Below are positions 25,829 through 34,718 of a stretch of DNA of 64,000 bases, piece after piece. The stretch covers positions 45,053 through 109,052 of the forward strand of contig JAHHQW010000001.1 of NCBI GenBank assembly GCA_020026195.1, in the 5' to 3' direction. The position numbers and the translations under genes are program-made. Origin of the DNA: Prevotella sp. Its GTDB lineage: Bacteria > Bacteroidota > Bacteroidia > Bacteroidales > Bacteroidaceae. Position 1 is the stretch's first letter; each line of letters starts with the position of its first letter. The notes below the pieces were generated by a model. That model had not been told where the DNA came from, ran no database searches, and saw nothing but the letters and a program-made list of their open reading frames with translations.

Positions 25829-26374
25829 TTCCTTCTATTATTAAGAAGTGATTATAATTAACCAGGATAAAAGGCTTCCTTATAGAGTTATATTCAAAGT
25901 CAGACATTAAAAATTATTAGTCTTATTAGAAAACACCTATACAATGTTATTTAAAAATCCTATATCTTGTAAGACATATATTAATGTACGAAACATTTCA
26001 CATTGATATAATATTATCTGAATACCTCATTATATCATCAGTCAAATCAATACATATTATTAATTTTAATACTGCTATTTTATTACACTTGAAATACATT
26101 TTCGATTACTCCCCTAAAAAGATTCCTCAATATTATATCATGAATTTAATTTCATAAAAGGCAGTATAAGTATTTATAAGTCTATTATTTTTTAATATTA
26201 AGACTTGTAATTTGTATTAATTAGTCTATCATCATATTTAGGTATCAAATCAATAAAAGAGAGTTACACGGTAACAAATGTGATGATTTTTGTTAAAAAA
26301 ATACCAATATATAGGTAATATAGTTATTATTTAGTTAAAATGAATAGGAAATTGGAATTTTTACAGCTATAAAC
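25829..26374. other. Long AT-rich spacer upstream of the PerR/Fur-type gene
   Basis: About 545 very AT-rich bases without a plausible reading frame, RNA gene or repeated motif that I can support. Only the promoter at its right end is recognisable. Confidence 0.5.
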
Positions 26375-26405
26375 TTTGATAATAAAAAATATGTATATAT
26401 ATTTG
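26375..26405 (+). promoter_or_regulatory. Promoter of the PerR/Fur-type regulator
   Basis: TTTG (26375-26378), 19-base spacer, TATATTTG (26398-26405): a full consensus pair, 22 bases before the ATG at 26428. Confidence 0.7.
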
Positions 26406-26427
26406 CAAACGTAATAACAAGAACATT

Positions 26428-26868
26428 ATGAATAAAGTTATAATAACTGAGAAACAAGCATACGATAAATTAGTAGAATGCGGGCTCAGACCATCAATGC
26501 AGAGAATTGAGATTATGAAATATCTCCTATCTCACCCGTCACATCCTACAGTAGAGGATGTCTACACAGGTCTTGTTTCAGAAATGCCGACTCTGAGTCG
26601 CACGACAGTATACTGTACGCTCCGTTTATTTGCAGAGAACAATGCAGCACAGATGATAACGATAGATGAACATCGTGTATGTTATGACGGGAACACAAAG
26701 ACACATGTGCACTTCTATTGTACAAAATGTGGAAAGATAACAGACTTATACGAAGAGGATGTTCCAGAATTAAAGAAAAAAGAAATAGACGGATGTCTAA
26801 TTCAGAATGTACAACTCTATTATAAAGGTATCTGCAAGGAGTGCAGAGAAAAAGAGAACAACAAATAG
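26428..26868 (+). CDS. Fur-family transcriptional repressor, PerR-like
   Basis: Metal-dependent DNA-binding repressor. The 146-residue protein has the N-terminal winged helix (TLSRTTVYCTLRLF, about 55-68) and a dimerisation domain with the structural zinc cysteines CTKC (98-101) and CKEC (136-139). The regulatory site includes His and Asp residues around HRVCYDG and HVHFYC (82-98). Adjacent rubrerythrin, 43 bases downstream, is a usual PerR target, so peroxide sensing is more likely than iron or zinc control; this is inferred from context. Has its own consensus promoter. Confidence 0.9.
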   Translation: MNKVIITEKQAYDKLVECGLRPSMQRIEIMKYLLSHPSHPTVEDVYTGLVSEMPTLSRTTVYCTLRLFAENNAAQMITIDEHRVCYDGNTKTHVHFYCTKCGKITDLYEEDVPELKKKEIDGCLIQNVQLYYKGICKECREKENNK

Positions 26869-26911
26869 AAAGAATACGAAAACAATATAAATAATAAAAT
26901 ACAAAAACATT

Positions 26912-27472
26912 ATGAAGAAGAAATTTATATGCACAGTGTGCGGTTACGTACACGAAGGTGACGAAGCTCCAGAAATGTGTCCGTTATGTAAAGCTCCTAA
27001 GAGCAAGTTTAAAGAAATGACACCTGCAGACGAAAAGGGATTTGCAACAACTCACGTACTTGGTGCTGCAAAGAACGAAAGCGCTAACGAAGAAATGATT
27101 AAGGATCTTAATACTCATTTCAGCGGCGAGTGCTGCGAAGTAGGAATGTATCTTGCAATGAGCCGTCAGGCTGATCGCGAAGGTTATCCTGAAATTGCAG
27201 AAGCATTCAAGCGCTACGCATTCGAAGAAGCAGAACATGCATCTAAGTTTGCAGAACTTCTCGGTGACGTTCTTAAGGATACAAAGAGCAACCTCGAAGC
27301 TCGTATTGCAGCAGAGCGCGGTGCTTGCGAAGACAAGTTCCGTATTGCAAAGAACGCAAAGATGGCAGGAATGGATGCAACTCACGATACAGTTCATGAA
27401 ATGGCTAAGGACGAAGCCCGTCACTGCGCAGGTTTCATGGGTCTGTACAAGCGTTACTTCGAAGGCAAGTAA
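26912..27472 (+). CDS. Reverse rubrerythrin (rubredoxin domain first)
   Basis: Non-haem diiron peroxidase that reduces H2O2 in anaerobes. The 186-residue protein begins with a rubredoxin-like Fe(Cys)4 domain (C7, C10, C23, C26: CTVCGY and CPLC), then a ferritin-like four-helix domain (about 55-186) with FSGECCEVGMYLAMSRQADREG and the two ExxH motifs EEAEH and DEARH. The order, rubredoxin before ferritin-like, marks the reverse-rubrerythrin subgroup. High use of preferred codons points to abundant protein. Probably co-transcribed with and controlled by the upstream regulator. Confidence 0.94.
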   Translation: MKKKFICTVCGYVHEGDEAPEMCPLCKAPKSKFKEMTPADEKGFATTHVLGAAKNESANEEMIKDLNTHFSGECCEVGMYLAMSRQADREGYPEIAEAFKRYAFEEAEHASKFAELLGDVLKDTKSNLEARIAAERGACEDKFRIAKNAKMAGMDATHDTVHEMAKDEARHCAGFMGLYKRYFEGK

Positions 27473-27497
27473 TAAATAAAGCATCAGACAAAAACAT

Positions 27498-27532
27498 AAA
27501 AAACGGATGAATTAGTTTTCATCCGTTTTTTT
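27498..27532 (+). terminator. Terminator of the rubrerythrin gene
   Basis: Arms AAACGGATGA (27501-27510) and TCATCCGTTT (27519-27528) followed by a T7 tract. Confidence 0.9.
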
Positions 27533-27657
27533 GCTTAATTCCTAAAGTTCTAAATGTAATGGACTAAGTTTTTCTATATATGTTTACTTACCATAACTGG
27601 TAACTTATAAATACGATTTGCCTAATGTAAAAGCATTTTACGCTGTTAGGAACTATA

Positions 27658-29019
27658 TTAGTTACCAACAACACGAACCTTGCCGTTTACAACGTAATAA
27701 CCTTTTTTCAAGCTATTAAGTTTATCTGTATTTCCTACCTTGCATCCGTTCAAATCATAGACATCATCTGAATCCGAAGAACTATCATAATTTACAGCGT
27801 CAATGTCAGTAGTTCCGTCAAATGTCATTGTCATTGGAACAGCACTCATACTACTCGGACGTCTGATATACCATCTGAATCTGTCTACCCTTGTCTGACC
27901 AATATTTCTACAGTTTAAGAGCTTATTATCACTTACGATAAAATAATCGTAATCAGGACTGATGTATTCGTTGTCCTGTACAAGATACTGTCTGTATTGC
28001 GCAAATACGCATACATCATTATTCTGACAAACTTTCTTAGTACAATTAATATCAAATGAATCTACTGGCTGTTCCGTAAGATAACGTTCTGAAACTATGT
28101 CATTTGCTGTCGTATTGTCATTATTCTCACTCTTTATTATGTACGGAACATTAGCCTTTAAAACACCAGAAATATCCCTGACAAAATGTAAAGCATTTGC
28201 TTCTATTGCATTTAACCTATATACAACAAGTTTGTTTTTACCATTGTTGTATAAATGATTGTAATCCTTTATAGGAACATCTACAGGGAAAATCAGAGTA
28301 TTATACTTCTGACCTAACTTATAATCTCTTTGCAGAAACAGATAATTAGCCTTTGTGTTCACATCATTGTCAGGAATCATATCACTAATGTAATCGGCAT
28401 TTTTAAAACGATAATAATAGAGAGGCTGTGCATCATCTTCAGTTACGTATGTTAAGAATGTCGAATCCTTTGTGACCAATGAAGAAACATAAAACGGCTT
28501 CTTATAGCGTTTCGATACATAAGATATTCTAAAAATATTATTGACACAATAGAAATAATAATAATCTTGGACAGGATCAGGAACATCATCAATCAAATGC
28601 ATATAGATGTTACCATAGATGCGATCTATAAAATGCCAGTACTTTTCATTAGCGACATCGTAGATTGCAACTCTGTGCTCGTTGTAATAAACATTAGGAG
28701 TCATCGGTTTTAGAAAGACAATGTCTTTATACCATTGTCCTTCCATCGGTTCGTCAACGAAATAGTAACGTGCCCAAGTTCCCCTTTTGCCAGTAGTTAT
28801 CTCAGACACAAGTTTTCTACACATACCGTCTTGAATCGGCATTTTTCTATCCGAAACGAAAAGAAGATCACTCTCATACTTCGGAGTCAGAACACCGTTG
28901 AATTCTTCCAATTCAGGCTGAGCGTTAGCTTTCACTAAAAACATAGAAAAGAATAAGAAAGCTATTATTCCTTTAAAAGTAAAATTAAAATTAGATTTGA
29001 AAAAATATGATATTTTCAT
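27658..29019 (-). CDS. Secreted protein with C-terminal sorting-like segment, unknown function
   Basis: A 453-residue exported protein when started at the ATG 29017-29019: signal peptide ending KANAQ, then a tyrosine- and asparagine-rich body without a known domain. The last 35 residues (VYDLNGCKVG, then LKKGYYVVNGKVRVV) match the short C-terminal region seen in many Prevotella secreted proteins and resembling a type IX secretion sorting segment. A start 18 bases further up (29037) would place the consensus -7 box at 29025-29032 inside the gene, so 29019 is preferred; it then begins 5 bases after the box. No neighbours share its strand closely; the atp operon follows upstream. Confidence 0.75.
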   Translation of the reverse strand: MKISYFFKSNFNFTFKGIIAFLFFSMFLVKANAQPELEEFNGVLTPKYESDLLFVSDRKMPIQDGMCRKLVSEITTGKRGTWARYYFVDEPMEGQWYKDIVFLKPMTPNVYYNEHRVAIYDVANEKYWHFIDRIYGNIYMHLIDDVPDPVQDYYYFYCVNNIFRISYVSKRYKKPFYVSSLVTKDSTFLTYVTEDDAQPLYYYRFKNADYISDMIPDNDVNTKANYLFLQRDYKLGQKYNTLIFPVDVPIKDYNHLYNNGKNKLVVYRLNAIEANALHFVRDISGVLKANVPYIIKSENNDNTTANDIVSERYLTEQPVDSFDINCTKKVCQNNDVCVFAQYRQYLVQDNEYISPDYDYFIVSDNKLLNCRNIGQTRVDRFRWYIRRPSSMSAVPMTMTFDGTTDIDAVNYDSSSDSDDVYDLNGCKVGNTDKLNSLKKGYYVVNGKVRVVGN

Positions 29020-29024
29020 ATCGG

Positions 29025-29056
29025 CAAATATAGTCATTCACTATAATTTAAACAAA
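29025..29056 (-). promoter_or_regulatory. Promoter abutting the secreted-protein gene at 27658
   Basis: On the minus strand TTTG (29053-29056), a 20-base spacer, TATATTTG (29025-29032), then CCGAT and the ATG. A full consensus pair that predicts a transcript starting at the start codon. Confidence 0.65.
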
Positions 29057-29085
29057 CGATACAAAAATATAAAGTTAATGTATAT

Positions 29086-29135
29086 AAAAAAAAGCAGACA
29101 TTTAACGTACCGAGCGATAAAAGTCTGCTTTTTAT
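29086..29135. terminator. Terminator of the ATP synthase operon
   Basis: Arms AAAGCAGAC (29091-29099) and GTCTGCTTT (29123-29131); A and T tracts on both sides. It lies 16-65 bases past the atpG stop codon on the minus strand. Confidence 0.85.
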
Positions 29136-29150
29136 AATTATTTAATAGTC

Positions 29151-30116
29151 TTATTTATTTACTGATCCACCCATAATATCAAGCAACTCATTTGTAATTG
29201 CCTGCTGACGACTCTTGTTATAGGCAAGATTCAGGCCCTTTAACAACTCGTCGGCATTATCGGTTGCAGTCTGCATTGCCACCATACGTGCTGCATGCTC
29301 ACTTGCATTACTGTCAAGCAGAGCTGTATACATCATAAGATTCAGCAATCGTGGAATAAGAGAACCTAAAACAGAGCACATGTCAGGCTCTACGATAAAA
29401 TTATCATTCAGAGGCTTAACATTCTCCTGTTTCTTTTCCTTTCGAGATCCATGCTGGCGTAAGTATTCCTGAGCCTTTGCAGACATCAGATTAGAAGACT
29501 TAAGATCACGATCATTTTCAAGTGATACAGTACTTACATCTATAGGTAAGAAAGTCTTACGTGTAAGTATCTGTGATCCGACACTCTTGAAATGATGATA
29601 AATAAGTTCTACCTTATCAATCTTTCCTTCGGCATACATCTGAGTAAGATTACGTGCTATCTCAATACAATCATGAGCGTTTGGTTTGTCAGCAAGCTCT
29701 ACAAAATTACCGGCAGGAGTATATCCCATTTTTACAACCTTCTCGGCCACTTTACGTCCAATCGGGTAAACGATGATATTTTCCTTACCTAATCCTTTGT
29801 ATTCTTCGAATGTTTCCGTCATAAGACGGATGATATTAGCATTAAATCCACCACAGAGACTGCCGTTCGATGCAAATACTACTACAGCCACACGTTTTAC
29901 GGGACGTGCCTCGCTATAGACAGTTTTTGCTTCCACTTCTGCCGCTAAGAAAGACTTGAGGATGTACTCCAGCATATTCTCATAAGGGAGCATATTCTCT
30001 ATCATCACCTGTGCACGGTGTAACTTGGAAGATGCCACCATCTTCATAGCACTTGTAATCTTACGAGTGCTGTTGACAGATGCTATACGATTTTTTATCT
30101 CTTTTAGTGACGGCAT
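29151..30116 (-). CDS. atpG: ATP synthase gamma subunit
   Basis: Central rotor shaft of F1. The 321-residue protein starts with the conserved SLKEIKNRIASVNSTRKIT helix and ends with the partner helix ARMVAMQTATDNADELL...NKSRQQAITNELLDI. It is about 30 residues longer than the usual 285-290 because of a charged insert (about 200-235, RQHGSRKEKKQENVKPL) in the globular part. Last gene of the operon, 6 bases after atpA. Confidence 0.97.
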   Translation of the reverse strand: MPSLKEIKNRIASVNSTRKITSAMKMVASSKLHRAQVMIENMLPYENMLEYILKSFLAAEVEAKTVYSEARPVKRVAVVVFASNGSLCGGFNANIIRLMTETFEEYKGLGKENIIVYPIGRKVAEKVVKMGYTPAGNFVELADKPNAHDCIEIARNLTQMYAEGKIDKVELIYHHFKSVGSQILTRKTFLPIDVSTVSLENDRDLKSSNLMSAKAQEYLRQHGSRKEKKQENVKPLNDNFIVEPDMCSVLGSLIPRLLNLMMYTALLDSNASEHAARMVAMQTATDNADELLKGLNLAYNKSRQQAITNELLDIMGGSVNK

Positions 30117-30122
30117 AGTTTG

Positions 30123-31709
30123 TTACTTTTTATATTGTCCTGCGACGTCAGCCATTACCGACTCAAGAGTCTTTGTAATGTCATCGCTTAACTTACCGGC
30201 AGCAAGCTGATCGATTACTTCCTTATTAGAAAGACGCATGCGCTCAAGGAATATGTCCTGACATTCACGAATCTTTTCAACGGGAACATCACGCATCAAT
30301 CCATGAACACCGCAGTAAAGCATTGCTACCTGTTCACCTACAGACATAGGCGAATACTGAGGCTGGATTAGAAGCTGTGTATTCTTTCTACCACGGTCAA
30401 GAGTCATTGCTGTTACGGCATCCATATCACTTGAGAACTTAGAGAAAGCTTCAAGCTCACGATACTGTGCCATATCGATCTTCAGTGTACCGGCAACCTT
30501 CTTCATACTCTTAATCTGAGCAGAACCACCGACACGGCTGACAGAGATACCTACGTTGATGGCAGGACGGAAGCCCTGGTTGAACAAGTCGGTCTCAAGA
30601 TATATCTGACCATCGGTAATAGAAATTACGTTGGTAGGAATGTAAGCTGAAACGTCACCAGCCTGTGTCTCGATGATAGGAAGAGCAGTTAAAGAACCAC
30701 CACCCTTAACCTTGCCTTTAAGACATTCGGGTAAGTCGTTCATCTGTTCGGCAACTTCCTGCTGGTCGTTAATACGGGCAGCACGTTCCAACAGACGGCT
30801 GTGCAGGTAGAACACGTCACCAGGATAAGCCTCACGTCCAGAAGGACGACGAAGAATCAGAGAAACCTCACGGTAAGCAACGGCCTGTTTTGAAAGGTCA
30901 TCGTAAACTACGAGGGCAGAGAAGCCTCTGTCTCTGAAGTACTCACCGATAGCAGCACCTGCGAAAGGAGCGTAATACTGCATGGCAGCGGGATCGGCAG
31001 CAGTAGCAGATACTACAATTGTGTAGGGCATTGCACCACGTTCCTTAAGAACCTGTACAAGCGAAGCAACTGTAGAAGCTTTCTGACCGATAGCCACATA
31101 AATACAATATACAGGATGTCCTGCTTCGTAGAAACTTTTCTGGTTAATGATAGTATCTACAGCAATAGCTGTTTTACCAGTCTGACGGTCACCGATGATA
31201 AGTTCTCGCTGTCCGCGACCAATAGGAATCATAGAGTCGACAGCTTTCAGACCAGTCTGCAGAGGTTCCTTTACCGGCTGGCGGTAAATTACACCCGGTG
31301 CCTTACGGTCGAGAGGCATCTCAAACGATTCGGTCAGATCGATATCTCCCTGTCCGTCGAGAGGCTGTCCAAGAGGATTGATGACACGTCCTAACATATT
31401 GTCATTAACTCTGATAGAGGCAATACGCTTTGTACGCTTAACAACCATACCCTCTTTAATACCCGAAGTTGAGCCGAGAAGCACACAACCTACGTTGTCT
31501 TCCTCAAGGTTCATCACGATGGCCATGGTTCCGTTTTCGAACTCAAGCAATTCGTTTGCTTCAGCGTTGCGAAGACCATAGATACGTGCAACACCATCGC
31601 TCACTTCGAGCACGGTGCCCACCTCATCGTAATCCTTGCCACAATCAATGCCTTTCAGCTGATTGAGAAGAACCTCAGATATTTCACTTGGTTTTATTTT
31701 ATCTGACAT
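30123..31709 (-). CDS. atpA: ATP synthase alpha subunit
   Basis: Non-catalytic nucleotide-binding subunit of F1. The 528-residue protein has the P-loop GDRQTGKT (about 173-180), the alpha-type signature PAINVGISVSRVGGSAQ near 377-393 and the arginine-finger region. Length is close to the usual 505-525. It starts 92 bases after atpH; the spacer has no terminator. Confidence 0.98.
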   Translation of the reverse strand: MSDKIKPSEISEVLLNQLKGIDCGKDYDEVGTVLEVSDGVARIYGLRNAEANELLEFENGTMAIVMNLEEDNVGCVLLGSTSGIKEGMVVKRTKRIASIRVNDNMLGRVINPLGQPLDGQGDIDLTESFEMPLDRKAPGVIYRQPVKEPLQTGLKAVDSMIPIGRGQRELIIGDRQTGKTAIAVDTIINQKSFYEAGHPVYCIYVAIGQKASTVASLVQVLKERGAMPYTIVVSATAADPAAMQYYAPFAGAAIGEYFRDRGFSALVVYDDLSKQAVAYREVSLILRRPSGREAYPGDVFYLHSRLLERAARINDQQEVAEQMNDLPECLKGKVKGGGSLTALPIIETQAGDVSAYIPTNVISITDGQIYLETDLFNQGFRPAINVGISVSRVGGSAQIKSMKKVAGTLKIDMAQYRELEAFSKFSSDMDAVTAMTLDRGRKNTQLLIQPQYSPMSVGEQVAMLYCGVHGLMRDVPVEKIRECQDIFLERMRLSNKEVIDQLAAGKLSDDITKTLESVMADVAGQYKK

Positions 31710-31801
31710 TGTTATTTTTCTTTTTTGAATTAATTACGTTCCCCTAACTCAGTATCAAATACATTATTATAGGGAACGGGAATTCCCAATGGGGATTTAT
31801 T

Positions 31802-32338
31802 TTACTTCTTCAACTGTTCCAGAATGGTACGAATCTGCGTTCTAACGCTCGCATCAAGTCTGTAAGTATCGTACTCAAGAATAAAGCCGCCTAAAATTTC
31901 GGGCTGTACCTCGGTATCGAACTCAACAGTTCCTTTAGTTTTTTTCTCCACCATCTGGCGCATCTTCTGCTGCGTGTCAGAAGAAACGGCAGCGGCAGTG
32001 ATAAGTCTTCCGCGGATGACGTTCTTCTGTTTTCTATAAAGAGTGATATACGAATTAGCTATGAAATGCAGGATGCCTCCTCTATTTTCTCCTATTACAA
32101 GATGTATGAAACGTCTCGTAGCATCACTAATCTTATCGCCACAGGCTGTGACGATAAGACTTTCTTTCTGGTCGTTGGAGAGCATCGGATTCTTCATCGT
32201 CGATTTCAGCTGCGAAACTCTGGCATAGCTTTCAGAGAGAAATGACATATCTCTGTACACTTCCTCTTCAAGTCCAGCCTCGGTACTGTATTTCAGCATC
32301 GCTCTGGCGTATCTCACCGATATTACTCCTATCTCCAT
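31802..32338 (-). CDS. atpH: ATP synthase delta subunit
   Basis: Peripheral-stalk cap (OSCP-like) linking F1 to the b subunits. The 178-residue protein has the N-terminal helical bundle (ISVRYARAMLKYS near 4-16) and the C-terminal segment ILGGFILEYDTYRLDASVRTQI, both diagnostic. It follows atpF by two bases. Confidence 0.96.
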   Translation of the reverse strand: MEIGVISVRYARAMLKYSTEAGLEEEVYRDMSFLSESYARVSQLKSTMKNPMLSNDQKESLIVTACGDKISDATRRFIHLVIGENRGGILHFIANSYITLYRKQKNVIRGRLITAAAVSSDTQQKMRQMVEKKTKGTVEFDTEVQPEILGGFILEYDTYRLDASVRTQIRTILEQLKK

Positions 32339-32340
32339 AA

Positions 32341-32844
32341 CTATTTTTCTTTATCTACAGAAACTTCATCCAGCAGCCTTTCAATCATTTTCATCTGGGC
32401 ATCGTCGGTAGAGAGCTTCTCGCGGAGAATTTTCTCTGCAACCTGAACAGACAGAACGGCAACCTGCGAACGAATCTCGCGTATAGCTGCTTCTTTCTGA
32501 TTCTGTATCTGGGCTTTCGCCTCTTCAATAAGGCGGGCTCCCTCATCCTTAGCCTCTGTCTGTGCCTTCTCAAGAATAGCTGCACGTGTTTCAGAAGCTT
32601 CCTTAAGGATTGCTGCCTGCTTGTCGCGAGCCTCTTGCAGAAGAGTTTCACTTTCTAATTTGATATTGGTAAGCTTAACGTTTGCCTCATGTGCGTTCTT
32701 AAGACTCTCGTCGATGAAAGCCTTACGTTCGTTCACCATGTTTGTAATAACTGGGAATCCCCACTTCAGCAAAATGGCGAAGACGATGACGAACACGAGC
32801 GTCATCCAGAAAAGCAGACCACTATCGGGAATTAATAATGACAT
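32341..32844 (-). CDS. atpF: ATP synthase b subunit
   Basis: Peripheral stalk of F0. The 167-residue protein has one N-terminal membrane helix (LLFWMTLVFVIVFAILLKWGF, given by its ends at about residues 10-30) followed by a long charged coiled-coil rich in Glu, Lys and Ala. One b gene only, so the stalk is probably a homodimer. Confidence 0.96.
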   Translation of the reverse strand: MSLLIPDSGLLFWMTLVFVIVFAILLKWGFPVITNMVNERKAFIDESLKNAHEANVKLTNIKLESETLLQEARDKQAAILKEASETRAAILEKAQTEAKDEGARLIEEAKAQIQNQKEAAIREIRSQVAVLSVQVAEKILREKLSTDDAQMKMIERLLDEVSVDKEK

Positions 32845-32880
32845 AAGCTGTGAATTACTATTGTTTATCTACTCTTTGTA

Positions 32881-33123
32881 TTACATAACCAGACAGAGAA
32901 TAGCTACGATGACTGCAAAGAAACAAACACCTTCGATAAGGGCTGCTGCGATAATCATTGCAGAACGTAAATCACCAATCTTTTCCGGCTGGCGAGCCAT
33001 TGCGTCCATTGACTGAGCACCGATTTTTCCAATACCGATAGCTGCAGCGATTGCTGCGATACTTGCACCGAGAGCGGCACCTACTTTTGCTACAGCGTCA
33101 GCTGCCAATAATAATGATAACAT
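32881..33123 (-). CDS. atpE: ATP synthase c subunit
   Basis: Proteolipid of the c-ring. The 80-residue hairpin has two membrane helices joined by the polar loop ARQPEK (43-48), and the ion-carrying Glu64 in the second helix (ALIEG). The Na+ ligands known from Ilyobacter-type rings (Gln in helix 1 and Ser after the Glu) are absent: the residue after Glu64 is Gly. Proton coupling is therefore the more likely reading. Confidence 0.96.
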   Translation of the reverse strand: MLSLLLAADAVAKVGAALGASIAAIAAAIGIGKIGAQSMDAMARQPEKIGDLRSAMIIAAALIEGVCFFAVIVAILCLVM

Positions 33124-33175
33124 AGTCTTTAAATTTTTAGTTGTTCTTATTAATAATTATTTTCTATAATCTTTT

Positions 33176-34273
33176 TTAGATTTCTTCTTTTTCTTCCTTT
33201 ACCTGTGACAGTGAGATAAACACTGCACTAAGCATTGTGAATACAAGAGCCTGGATGAAACATACCAGCACTTCGAGCAGCATCATGAACGTACTCATAA
33301 GTGTACTGATTACTGCCATAGAAGAACCTGCCCACATGTTTACGCCATACATAATGAATATGATGAGTGCGAATGAAAGAGCGATGGCATGACCGGCAAA
33401 CATATTTGCAAAGAGTCGGATCATAAGTGCCAGAGGCTTTGTGAAAAGTCCGAAGAACTCAATCATAGGCATCAGAGGCAGAGGGAACTTAAGCCACAGA
33501 GGTACTTCCGGCCAGAAGATTTCCTTATAGTATGCTTTTGTTCCGAACAAGTTGGTAACAAGGAATGTCATAAATGCAAAGAAGAATGTACATGCGATAT
33601 TACCTGTAAGGTTACCGCCACCGGGAGGGAACGGAACCACACCGAGAATATTAGCCGTGAATATGAAGAAGAAACACGTCAGCAGGTAAGGAGCAAACTT
33701 ATCTGCCTTGTCGCCCAGTGTACTCTTGATTACATCGTCGTAGATGTACATTATAAACATACTCATAAATCCAGTGAAACCCTTCGGAGCCTCATCGTCA
33801 ATCTTATGGCGACGATACCAGCGGGCCGGGATTAAGACTACGATAAGCAGTATAATACCGTCTATTATAGCTACCAGGGCAGTCTTTGTAAGAGATATGT
33901 CGAGCGGACGGACTTCTTCGCCGCCTTGCATTTCAACAATTTTGTTTTCATTACTTCCACTTCCTGCGATATAGAGTTCGTGAGGACCCTTGCGATATCC
34001 TTTCAGTTTACCCTCGGCAATGGGTTCGTGCTCGAATTCCGAACTACAGAACACGTGCCATCCGGTAGAACTCTTTACGATAATGGGCAGATGTATGATT
34101 AGCGGAGTATCACCGACATCAGTAATATGCCATTCATACGAGTCGTTGATATGTCCCATCATTATGCCTGCGAAATCCACTTCACCAACCTTTTTTTCGC
34201 CACTGCTTGCAAAAGCAGCCGATGTAACGAATAGAAGCAGTGCAACGCACAACAAATGTTTTACGTATTTCAT
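33176..34273 (-). CDS. atpB: ATP synthase a subunit with N-terminal exported extension
   Basis: Stator channel subunit of F0. The 365-residue protein is much longer than the usual 240-270. Residues 1-22 look like a signal peptide (ending SAAFAS) and about 25-125 form a polar domain before the first of the five to six core helices. The essential Arg is visible in LALMIRLFANMFAGHAI. An extended, export-signal-bearing AtpB is common in Bacteroidota. Overlaps the upstream small membrane protein gene by 4 bases. Confidence 0.95.
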   Translation of the reverse strand: MKYVKHLLCVALLLFVTSAAFASSGEKKVGEVDFAGIMMGHINDSYEWHITDVGDTPLIIHLPIIVKSSTGWHVFCSSEFEHEPIAEGKLKGYRKGPHELYIAGSGSNENKIVEMQGGEEVRPLDISLTKTALVAIIDGIILLIVVLIPARWYRRHKIDDEAPKGFTGFMSMFIMYIYDDVIKSTLGDKADKFAPYLLTCFFFIFTANILGVVPFPPGGGNLTGNIACTFFFAFMTFLVTNLFGTKAYYKEIFWPEVPLWLKFPLPLMPMIEFFGLFTKPLALMIRLFANMFAGHAIALSFALIIFIMYGVNMWAGSSMAVISTLMSTFMMLLEVLVCFIQALVFTMLSAVFISLSQVKEEKEEI

Positions 34274-34698
34274 TTCTTAGTCTTTAATTTATTGCCTTTT
34301 TCTATCAAGGCGAAATACACGCTGTCGAATACTAACAGTATAAAATAGAATGCCAGAAACATTATCACGAAATAGAGAACTGTCTGAGGCTCTCTTACAA
34401 CAACGACATAAATCAGTACTGCAAGAGTGGCTACAAACATTCTTACGCCTGATGCTATGAGATAGAACTTTGTTATATCAAATGTTCCGCCCTGCACCAC
34501 TTTCTTCCATGAACGATTGTATATAAGTCCGATAATGAAACTATAGTATCCGCAAATTTTCAACTCTGTGACATAACGCTTTGCGTCGAGGTAATCAAGC
34601 GCAAACATCGACAGCACGACAAGTGATATAACTATCAGACACGTGTAAATCAGATGTCTGTCTGCAATTTTCTTTACCTGTGAAATATCTACAGCCAT
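34270..34698 (-). CDS. Small membrane protein of the ATP synthase operon (AtpI-like position)
   Basis: A 142-residue protein with four hydrophobic helices (about 17-33, 45-60, 78-100, 105-128) and charged ends. It sits between atpC and atpB where many bacteria have atpI, which helps c-ring assembly; sequence similarity to AtpI is not evident, so the role is inferred from place and topology. Start/stop overlap with atpB (ATGA). Confidence 0.78.
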   Translation of the reverse strand: MAVDISQVKKIADRHLIYTCLIVISLVVLSMFALDYLDAKRYVTELKICGYYSFIIGLIYNRSWKKVVQGGTFDITKFYLIASGVRMFVATLAVLIYVVVVREPQTVLYFVIMFLAFYFILLVFDSVYFALIEKGNKLKTKK

Positions 34699-34718
34699 TA
34701 CATTTTATATTACAACAT

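Noticed and set aside
25829..26374. Possible degraded gene or RNA in the long spacer before the PerR/Fur-type gene
   Set aside because: Six-frame reading shows only short frames broken by stops; no structured GC-rich element was visible.
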